A DNA stretch of 37,500 nucleotides from Cristatella mucedo (Eukaryota; Bryozoa; Phylactolaemata; Cristatellidae). Below, piece after piece: positions 31,150 to 37,500 of the stretch. How positions within the stretch are numbered: position 1 is the stretch's first letter; every line of letters begins with the position of its first letter. The DNA lies in contig WPIO01000110.1 in assembly GCA_009760855.2 (NCBI GenBank), positions 1,155,001 through 1,192,500 on the forward strand, in the 5' to 3' direction. The translations under genes and the position numbers were made by a program. The notes below the pieces were generated by a model. The model saw nothing but the letters and a program-made list of their open reading frames with translations, was not told the DNA's origin and searched no databases.

Positions 31150-31469
31150 CAGGAATCCCAGTGAGACCGAAGGGTTGGCATGGCAGCCTGGCAAACAACC
31201 GTGATCATAATGGATGGCAAAAGCAGCCGATGAGTCTGGTCTCTCTTGCAGCGAAGATCACCAGCTCTGGTGCTGCAGATGCAGTTGAGTTCTGCGATAA
31301 ACAGCTCTGTCCATCTGACTTTTGTGACGCAACCGCTAAACCGATATTTTTGCATACATTCGACACCATATTTGACATCCTAAACTCTCGAAATCCTTTG
31401 GGCACCGACAGCAAAGCACCAATCACAAACAGTAATCGTGCCCACACATTACAAGGACTCTACAAGTAG
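31150..31469 (+). mobile_element. P-element/THAP9-like transposase fragment
   Basis: The end of the 200-residue frame 30867-31469 reads MSLVSLAAKITSSGAADAVE, FCDKQLCPSDFCDATAKPIF, LHTFDTIFDILNSRNPLGTD and SKAPI. P-element-family transposases typically have a block of the type M-x-V-x-LAA-x-V-x-S-x-x-VADA-x-EF followed some 25 residues later by F-D-x-L-NSR-NP-x-G-x-x-x-KAPL, and both blocks are present here in order and spacing. The N-terminal THAP finger and the rest of the catalytic domain are not found. The frame ends about 20 bp before a TG array. Confidence 0.7.
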
Positions 31470-31478
31470 GCTGGTAAG

Positions 31479-31546
<68 letters not shown>
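31479..31546. repeat. TA/TG microsatellite
   Basis: Five TA units followed by about 29 TG units, the same TA-then-TG order as the longer array at 6049. Confidence 0.95.
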
Positions 31547-31549
<3 letters not shown>

Positions 31550-31710
31550 CAGATCTTATGGGCCATGACCTTCAAGACCTCGTATATGTGGCACGAGGAG
31601 AGCTGGCTTCATTAGACTTGTCTAGGCATGAATAGGCATGGCTATGGGCAAACCAACTGTGACTCAGAAATTGTGAGGCTTAACGCTCCATATAAATAAA
31701 TAAATAACCC

Positions 31711-31877
31711 CTAGCTAATTAAACAGGGTTGTTTGTATAGCGACAGAAAAGCCTTTACGACTATCACCACCGCTTGCAGTGGCGATAAGGGATCGCCCAC
31801 CGCAGGGTATCGAACCAACGACCTCGGGACCGAGGTCGCGAAAGCAACCGCCTTACCTAGTGTGCCATCACGGCTCT
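31711..31877 (-). mobile_element. SINE-1 copy, near full length
   Basis: Reverse orientation: tail CTAGCTAATTAAACAGG, core GCGACAGAAAAGCCTTTACG, TTGCAGTGGCGATAAGGG, box B region GGTATCGAACCAACG and head CCTAGTGTGCCATCACGGCT. The minus-strand tail continues into TTATTTATTTATTTA, a simple-repeat tail. It lies next to the start of a LINE-B copy. Confidence 0.85.
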
Positions 31878-32077
31878 CCAAATCGGCTCTGCCAGAACAT
31901 CTCCATGGCATCTGCACGAAATCTGGGTTTCCTCTTCCAATGTGAGCTGTCACTAGAAGACCACATTAACTCCACAGTAAAGTCTGCTTGCTTGGTCACA
32001 TTTAGCTATGTAGATTGCTACAATTCGGGCTTGCTTAGACAGGGATACTACATTCAAATTGGCCAAGCATTTGTGAC

Positions 32078-32262
32078 ATAAATATAGATAAATATAATTC
32101 AATTGTGTAGTGCCCTAAGAGACCTTAATCTCTAACCTGGTGCTTCACATATATCTCTGGGCTTGTGCCCACGACCTTGGTTATCAAGTGCATTCACCTT
32201 GACCTGGTTTCGAGGCAAGCACTTTAACCACTAGACTAAACCAGCATCCCGTGGGCATCCCG
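32078..32262 (-). mobile_element. SINE-2 copy with target duplication, nested in LINE-B
   Basis: The minus strand begins in GATGCTGGTTTAGTCTAGTG and GTTAAAGTGCTTGCC (box A region), continues to GGTCGTGGGCACAAGCC (box B, degenerate), GTGAAGCACC, then the LINE-B type hairpin AGAGATTAAGGTCTCT and GGGCACTACAC, and ends in an AT-rich tail. TGTGAC lies on both sides (32072-32077 and 32263-32268). The LINE-B frame resumes after the second copy, so the insertion point is well defined. Confidence 0.8.
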
Positions 32263-32589
32263 TGTGACTTCAGCAACTCACTGCTTTCTGGTCTGCCGGT
32301 CTGTGCATCAGGCACTCATAGTTGGTGCACAACTTTTCATCTAGACTTGTGTGTCGTGAGCGTTGCAGTTGCCACTTCAAACCACTTCTGCTGACCTGCA
32401 CTCTGCTCCCGATCAAGCAACGCATCGACGTCAAGACTCACTGTCACTTACTCTTAGGTCTCTTCATTCTCTGGTTAGAGCCTACCTATCAGAGCTACTC
32501 CCAACCAGGCGTATAAGCTGTTTTTTTCTTAATCGAATCGTATAGCTATATGTCGCACAAACCTCAAATCCTTTGGAAATTATTACCTG

Positions 32590-33195
32590 GTAATGTAATG
32601 TATCTCCGCCAGTAACTCCACAAAGTCATAAAGACCACGTGGGTGTTACGCAGGAGTGTTTTGTATAGCGCACTCACAGCCTAAGCGGCTTTCGGTACAC
32701 ATTCGGTAGCCAACAGACTTCGTCTCACGCAACAAAGAGAAAGTGGGAAGCATAGCAGAGTTAGGAGAGCAGTTTAGGTAGTGAGTAGCATAGAAGTAGC
32801 AGTTCAGGACCGCTGAAAAAGATGTGCCATAGTCGGCAGTTGGAGAGTAGTTGTCGTTGCGTAAGAATTGTGGAAGCGAGTTCCACAGTCTAGGACCTGC
32901 AGAGCTAAAGCTTCTGTCGCCAGCTGTCTTTAAGCGGAGGAATGGGACAGCTAATTTATTGTCCACACAGGACCTAAGGGCTCGAACAGGCTGAAACTGA
33001 TGCAGCAGTTCAGCTAGATACGAAGGAGCCAAGCCGTGGCGGGCCTTGTGGGTCAGCGTAAGAACTTTGCTCTGTATCTTTTGCTCAACCGGCAACCATC
33101 CTAGCTCTTTCAGCAGAGGTGACGCGTGCTCAAACCGCTGGGACTTGAAGACCAGCCTTGCAGCCATATTCATAGTCCGCTGTAGTGGCATAATA
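32590..33195 (-). mobile_element. LINE-A 3' part nested in LINE-B
   Basis: The minus-strand frame reads MPLQRTMNMAARLVFKSQRF, LLKELGWLPVEQKIQSKVLT, HGLAPSYLAELLHQFQPVRA, FSSAGPRLWNSLPQFLRNDN and ends CECAIQNTPA. It is the most complete open LINE-A C-terminus here. The 209-residue frame (33275-32646) is a chimera: its first 28 residues are antisense of LINE-B. The 3' end shows TAATGTAATGTATCTCC in antisense, an ATTAC tail. LINE-B sequence (TTTGGA | TTTAGCTGGTATGC) is interrupted at this point. Confidence 0.85.
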
Positions 33196-33564
33196 GCTTT
33201 CTTTAGCTGGTATGCTTCCAAAGCCTGGAACTCACTCCTGACTGACGTCACGAGATCCCCCTGACTTGATGACATTTAAAAAGAAGCAAAAATTGCACCT
33301 GTTTATCACAGCATTTGCAGGATCCTTGTGATTCGTTCATTATGTACTTATGCATGTTGAAACTGTGCATGCTGCCACTAACCATATTTGCATGCTGACC
33401 CTGTGCATGTTACCCTCAGCCATGTTATGCTTGTCGTTTATTGAGCATGCTAATATCACTAACCTTTCGATCGTGTTTTCTTTGCAGCAAATTTAAAGGG
33501 CCTTGAAAGAGATTTAGTTCTCTGGAGGTGCTATATAAGTTTAGTATTATTATTATAGGCAGCA

Positions 33565-34220
33565 TTAAAAACACGTGTCAAGACTTGATATGCTAAGGTT
33601 TGGCTCCATCATGACTTTGCTGCATTATTAGTTTTGCCAGGATTATCTGGAACTGTCTATTTCGGCTATCCAACAAACGGGTAGATTTAATGACAACCCA
33701 ACTGCCAATACAGTCAATACACGGCTGTCTAGAAGTGTCTGCTCATGAGGCGTGGCACATACAAGGGACCGGCAGCAGTGGTGGTGCACCACAACATGAC
33801 TTCCACGCTTACATTCAGAAACCCGGTGACGGTGGCGAGGAAATCGATACTGCACACTAGTATGGAATGGTCGAAAGCTTGCAGAGCTAATGTGATCCCG
33901 ACCTGGATGACATGCCGACATTTGGTAGAGCATTGTCAGAATAGCAGCAGGCAGCAGTGGTATATATCGCTGCTGCCTATGCAGTGAGAGTGTAAACAAG
34001 GCCTGCAAAGAACTGCTGCATGCCCCATGCTGCACTGCTCTCCCTGCTATCTCGAAAATCGCACACCTTTCCACTAAACTGAAGGATCGAGGCCCTAGCT
34101 AGCAAAGCCCTCAGAATTAATTATTAATTGTGTGAAGGTGTACAACGAGACCGAAACTTGTTTCGAGTGGTTGGCTGCAGCAACTGAGGGCAGATTAGCC
34201 ACACTGTTACAGCCTGTTCA
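33565..34220. other. No feature recognised
   Basis: A 143-codon minus-strand frame at 33643-34074 is rich in His, Ser and Leu and resembles no family that I can name. I do not call it a gene. Confidence 0.45.
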
Positions 34221-34258
34221 CCGTGATATCACGGTGATATCACGTGATATCACCGGTG
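34221..34258. repeat. Tandem palindrome cluster
   Basis: The perfect palindrome GTGATATCAC occurs three times at 34223, 34234 and 34244 (spacers 1 and 0 bp), followed by overlapping CACCGGTG at 34251-34258. Consequently CCGTGATATCACGG and the 22-bp segment 34233-34254 are also perfect palindromes. Such a site can form alternative hairpins or bind a dimeric factor cooperatively. Confidence 0.9.
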
Positions 34259-34428
34259 GGCCGCATTGTCCAATGTTGCTGACAAGTGCATTTCTGATAA
34301 AAAGCTCCGAATAGGCGCTAGCACTCAAGTGACCCACGGTTGGTGCTCGGTGTTCCGGAAGAGCGCTGTTCCAGTGCACCTGAGTGGCTGAAGTCGGCAG
34401 CACCAGAGGTCTGGGCCACAGTTGTCAG

Positions 34429-34446
34429 AGGTCAGGTCAGAGGTCA
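34429..34446 (+). promoter_or_regulatory. Cluster of AGGTCA half-sites (DR1-like)
   Basis: AGGTCAGGTCAGAGGTCA gives half-sites at 34429, 34434 and 34441. The last two have a 1-bp spacer, the DR1 arrangement bound by RXR/HNF4-type receptors. It is almost identical to the cluster at 5324, but no gene is identified downstream. Confidence 0.3.
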
Positions 34447-34449
34447 GTG

Positions 34450-35299
34450 GCCACAGTGAATCTGGGGGCGCTTCTGGGGTTCGGCCCTCGAGCCGACTGC
34501 TGTAGCACCGGCCGGCAATTCTTCCGCACTGGCCTCGGAGGGACGTTCAATGCTCGGCGGATCGTTCGCAATTAAACACACTGCCCTTTGACACTGGCAC
34601 TTTGGTTCAACCCCATCACGCACAGCGTGCAGCTGCCTCTGCACAGAACGAGGGGAAACTCTACCTCACCGTTCTCTAAGCCTTCCGACTGGCGATGCCG
34701 TTCGTCAGGGGCCAGGCATGACCCTTGTCCTGAACCGTGCGGTTATGGCACGCTGCCGGACCATGTTCGACAACCAGTGCTGCAATGTGCGGCAGCGACC
34801 GGACGTAGTCGTCCCCGACACCTACGGGACCTTAAATCGTAGATCGTAGTTGCCATCGCGTTTGACTACAGTGAGGGTGGCCTCGAGAAGGACTCACTCG
34901 AATTTAAAAGGCTTGACGAAAGAGACCCCCACCTCCCACCCACCCGCCAAGCAGCAAACTGTGGCCCCACCCTACTTGGTGAGTGGCTCGTCACCCGAGC
35001 AGGCAGGACTGACTTCCTTCCCACTCACCTTTGCATACATAGTCAGGCATGCAAAGTCAATGTTTTGGCGCAAAGGCAATGGCAGGATTTTTCCGAGGCG
35101 ACACGACTGGGTTATTGAGGGGCGTGGCACGAGGTCGAGATCCGATCTGTGGAAAGCTTCATGGCCACTCCCTCTAAAGCCTTGCAGTGCAAACTTCAAA
35201 CTTGTTACTTGTTATGCACGTTCGAAACTGTAAGCTATGCTCTTTGGAAATCTGTGAGAAAGGACCTCGGCCGAAGGCTTTCGGTGCAAATAGAGGTGA
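34450..35299. other. No feature recognised
   Basis: Moderately GC-rich. Frames at 34588-34842 and 34850-35233 lack identifiable domains. A CCCACCTCCCACCCACCCGC pyrimidine-rich stretch at about 34926-34947 followed by GTGAGTGG near 34979 looks splice-site-like but is not supported by coding on either side. Confidence 0.4.
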
Positions 35300-35540
35300 A
35301 AGGCAGACATGACTGTGCACTGATCGTCTGGTGAAAGGTCACTAGGCAAACTGTGCATGCGATGTAATTCGTGGTGTCTCTTAGTAGCCACAAGTAGGTA
35401 TTAAACAGGTCAGTTTTCAATAGCACCCTTGAAGCCCTAGCGGTTTCGGTACGAATGCTGTTACTAAGAGACTTCATCTCATACAAGAAAGCAAAAGTTC
35501 AAAACATAGCTAAGTCAGAAAAAGCATCAACTGACTTTGC
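35300..35540 (-). mobile_element. LINE fragments (LINE-B palm remnant plus LINE-A 3' remnant)
   Basis: Antisense ACTGATCGTCTGGTGAAAGG near 35318-35337 matches the DLSL-D-D block of the LINE at 230. From about 35425, AGCCCTAGCGGTTTCGGTAC, AGAGACTTCATCTCATACAA and AACATAGCTAAGTCAG match the LINE-A C-terminus and UTR in antisense, with strong divergence. Both pieces are old. Confidence 0.6.
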
Positions 35541-35644
35541 AACCTCCTTTGCATAGGGGCAAAGGAGAAGGCACCCACAACAGTAATCGAACCCACGTAG
35601 ATATCAAAGAGCAAGAAGATCACCGGCATGAGGTGCCACGGCCC

Positions 35645-35649
35645 AAAAA
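35645..35649 (-). terminator. RNA polymerase III terminator of the tRNA gene
   Basis: TTTTT on the minus strand, 3 bases after the discriminator base of tRNA-Leu. Confidence 0.8.
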
Positions 35650-35652
35650 GTT

Positions 35653-35734
35653 TGGCAGCGGTGGGATTTGAACCCACGCCTCCGAAGAGACTGGTGCCTT
35701 AAACCAGCGCCTTAGACCGCTCGGCCACGCTACC
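35653..35734 (-). tRNA. tRNA-Leu (anticodon AAG)
   Basis: An 82-nt class II tRNA gene without an intron. Acceptor arms GGTAGCG / CGCTGCC pair with one T-G wobble, and the discriminator is A. The A box is in GTGGCCGAGCGGTCTAAGG. The anticodon arm is CTGGT-TTAAGGC-ACCAG, which puts AAG at positions 34-36. The long variable arm is CTCTTCGGAG. The T arm is GTGGG-TTCAAAT-CCCAC, giving a near-consensus B box GGTTCAAATCC. All stems are intact and a T5 terminator follows, so it is probably functional. In cells A34 would be converted to inosine to read several Leu codons. No host gene or second true tRNA lies beside it. Confidence 0.95.
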
Positions 35735-35739
35735 TTGTC

Positions 35740-36455
35740 CACAATTTGCCGAATAAAGATCTAGTCCATTCATGATCTCGACAAGTTGGGTGTACTTTTT
35801 AAGACGCCACCGACCATAGCGTTGAGTTTTTGGCGTGAAAAAATTCTAAGCGTAATGAGAGACTCCACTACATCATCTCGGGGGCGGCAGCAGATTAGCT
35901 ATATGAGGCATAAGTGTAGTCACGTGCCGGAAAAGCTAAACGTTTCGCTGCATCCTACTCTCAATGCCACTCGCTGCTACCGGGCGCTTACGGGTTAGCG
36001 ATAGGCGGGGTTTAATGAAAAGGTTGTGATAGAGCTAGGGCGGGGTTAACGATAAGGATGTGGCTTGAGCGGCGCTCGATGGTCCTACGGCGGAACCTTC
36101 ATTAACTGCCGAACATTTCGGAACGCTGCGGAATTCTGGCGAAATACCTCTCAGTACGAGTGTGCGGTGTGCCCGCACGCGAGAGTTTTAAGGCCGCGTC
36201 GCCAAGCCCGCGATCGCTGTACCGCACATACGCCGGCAATGTCTCTGATGAGTGCGCGAGCACGCAGAGTTGCAGTGCCGCCGCAATACCGCTGCTGCTG
36301 CGTTGGCATTTCCCGCTCGCTTGCGGCGAGTGCTTGCAAGGTGGGCGGCGAAGATGACAGCGCCCATTGCCTCCGGACAATTTGGAGTGTACGCCCAACC
36401 GTCATGGTGCCGCTTGGCATGCGCGTCCACGCTGCGCTTCGCTTGGTTTTCAATA
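35740..36455. other. CpG-rich stretch without a recognised gene
   Basis: From about 36060 the sequence is CpG-rich, with overlapping frames on both strands (for example 36065-36469 plus). None has a recognised domain and the plus-strand frame runs into the transposon terminus at 36456. Words AGGCGGGGTTTAA and GGGCGGGGTTAACG near 36004-36050 are imperfect duplicates. Confidence 0.45.
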
Positions 36456-36490
36456 CGGCGGTACCTTGACTTGCGAGTCTAATTCGTTCC
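36456..36490. repeat. Candidate terminal inverted repeat of the Tigger/pogo-like element, with TA
   Basis: TA at 36454-36455 precedes CGGCGGTACCTTGACTTGCG, AGTCTAATTCGTTCC. A terminus of the form C-x-G-x-GGTACCTCGACTTACGAG…ATTCGTTCC next to a TA target is what Tigger/pogo-type elements show. CCTCGTACCTCAAATTATTC and GAATTGAAATACCAT downstream fit the subterminal region. The opposite terminus is outside the window, so the inverted match cannot be tested here. Confidence 0.6.
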
Positions 36491-36629
36491 GCGACGGACC
36501 TCGTACCTCAAATTATTCGTAGGTCAAATCAATTTTCCCCATTGAAATGAATTGAAATACCATCGATCCGTTCCGGAAACCCATAACCACCGCGATTTTT
36601 TGTCACGTGCGTTTAAATTCGAAAATATA

Positions 36630-37500
36630 CATGCCCATATCCTGCCAGGCCATATCGATAATTCAGGGGCATATCACGACGTTATAGCGATCCTTTCAGA
36701 AATCTCGAAGGTTGAAGTTAGTGCTCTCCGTCAGCTCAAAGCAGCGGCGGAACAGGTGCTTGGTGAAGAGCTTCTTGAAATTAGAAATCACCCGCTGGTC
36801 CATGGCCTGTAGGATAGGAGCGGTGCTGGGCGGAAGGCAGAGAACCTTAATAAACTTGAACTCGTCGAGTTCATCTTTGAGGTTAGGCGGATGAGCAGAG
36901 GCATTGCCCTCTACTAGAGGGGCTTGCAGGGGTACGCTAAGTTCCTGGAGAGATTTCTTAACGTCAGAACCAAAGACCTAATTCACGCAGTCCACACAGA
37001 GCTGCCTGGTGGCCCGCGCACTCGAATTTGCCCTCCACATAACATAGCCTGCAGGTTTTCTTTCAAAATCTAATAAAAGGCTTAAAGGCCGAAGGATAAA
37101 GAAAAGATTATCCGAAGGATAAAGGAGCAGCGGCACAATCTCGCAGTCGCCGCTCGCACTGGCGCACAGTGCGAGCGTGAGGCCTTTCCTTCACGGGTTT
37201 GTGGCCTGGCATCCTATTATCCTCTGCCGTTAGATAATAATAATAATAATAATAATAATAATAGTAATAAATATAATGTCCTCTTTGGCATCTACTTCCA
37301 GAAGAGTTCTGTCTTGTGACAGTTGAACACGACATGCTGGGGCTGTATCCTTCTGCTGCTATAATTCTAGCAAAGGTTTTGAGGTAATCCTCAGCTGCCT
37401 TCACATTCGCCCACGCTGCCTCACCATGCCAGAAAACGTAGCGAATGCCGGTTCTCTTTAATAGCTCGCAGATTCTCGCAGATTCTCGCAGCCTCCGCCA
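36630..37500 (-). mobile_element. Tigger/pogo-like (jerky-type DDE) transposase, inactivated and cut by the window end
   Basis: Minus-strand frames in several registers give, from 37500 downward: ELLKRTGIRYVFWHGEAAWA, AAEDYLKTFARIIAAEGYSP, FNCHKTELFWK then a stop, MPGHKPVKERP, LTLALCASASGDCEIVPLLL, a gap, VKKSLQELSVPLQAPLVEGN, ASAHPPN, LPPSTAPILQAMDQRVISNF and FRRCFELTEST. The order is that of Tigger/jerky DDE transposases. Two catalytic aspartates normally lie in FN-x-DETGLFWK and L-x-DNA-x-AHP, and here they read His (HKT) and Gly (GNA). Frameshifts, stops and an internal TAA array confirm that it is a pseudogene. The DNA-binding domains would lie beyond 37500. Confidence 0.85.
37234..37270. 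repeat. TAA trinucleotide array inside the transposase relic
   Basis: About 10-12 TAA/ATA units interrupt the frame between the MPKRT-like and MPGHKPVKER motifs. They account for the tyrosine run in the minus-strand frame. Confidence 0.9.

Larger units (their letters stand above)
31890..33560 (+). mobile_element. LINE-B copy split by two later insertions
   Basis: Sense pieces occur in correct order. ARNLGFLFQCELSLEDHINS lies at 31910-31970. The linker ends at GQAFVT (32077). DFSNSLLSGLP resumes at 32266, followed by LVCRERCSCHFK and IKQRIDVKT (to 32450), LHSLVRAYLSELLP, and TSNPLE near 32575. After an inserted LINE-A, FFSWYASKAWNSLLTDVTRS and FKKKQKLHLFITAF follow with a stop after AGSL (33320), then the 3' UTR, hairpin (GAAAGAGATTTAGTTCTCTG) and ATTATTATTAT tail to 33560. 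Frameshifts exist in addition to the insertions. Confidence 0.8.

Noticed and set aside
33643-34074. Minus-strand 143-residue frame
   Set aside because: I tested it by eye against Harbinger, piggyBac and mariner motifs and saw no catalytic pattern. Not reported as a gene.
35568-35640. Possible second tRNA on the minus strand beside tRNA-Leu
   Set aside because: A 7-bp acceptor-like pairing and a B-box-like word exist, but the T stem does not pair and no anticodon arm forms.

Overview
This window reads as repeat-rich, non-genic nuclear DNA from an animal, most likely an invertebrate; the sequence does not let me name the phylum. The evidence is eukaryotic throughout: L2/CR1-type LINE fragments with their 3' tails, tRNA-derived SINEs, LTRs, relics of three cut-and-paste transposase families (hAT, P element, Tigger/pogo), long CT, TG and CTGT microsatellites, and one canonical nuclear tRNA-Leu(AAG) gene with a pol III terminator. 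I recognise no intact host protein gene, no operon-like arrangement and no rRNA.

Layout. 0.1-5.7 kb: LINE and SINE fragments around two GC-rich blocks with promoter- or LTR-like signals (2.04-2.28 and 2.83-3.01 kb). 6.0-7.3 kb: a TG array between 23-bp direct repeats, a small minisatellite, and a hAT transposase relic split by a SINE. 7.3-11.3 kb: mostly unassigned, with LINE 3' ends and a SINE. 11.5-18.8 kb: a solo-type LTR, then a head-to-tail array of roughly 0.8-1 kb units carrying CT-rich arrays. This array has been invaded by a SINE, two LINEs, a partial LTR retrotransposon (5' LTR, initiator-tRNA-Met-like primer site, gag-like region with a 24-residue glutamine tract) and another LTR. 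19.2-19.8 kb: a decayed repeat-protein reading frame (about 6-residue units) on the minus strand. 20.5-29.4 kb: many LINE fragments of two families plus a second LTR. 31.1-33.6 kb: a P-element transposase fragment, a SINE, and a nested stack in which one LINE is split by a SINE and by another LINE. 34.2-34.5 kb: tandem short palindromes and a nuclear-receptor-like half-site cluster. 35.65 kb: tRNA-Leu. 36.46 kb to the window end: the 3' part of a Tigger/pogo-like DNA transposon with a candidate TIR, TA dinucleotide and inactivated transposase.

The names used here are local labels. LINE-A encodes an L2-type C-terminus ending near QNSPA and has a short ATTAC-type tail. LINE-B encodes a C-terminus with APKAWNSLP-like and FKKKLKVHLF-like motifs, and its 3' end has a conserved hairpin and ATT repeats. 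SINE-1 is a tRNA-derived SINE with five copies here. SINE-2 has a tRNA-like head joined to the LINE-B 3' tail, which suggests LINE-B machinery mobilises it. No element appears intact: every LINE copy is 5'-truncated or frameshifted, and the transposase relics carry stops or lost catalytic residues. The biology visible here is the layering of transposons over one another rather than a host pathway.
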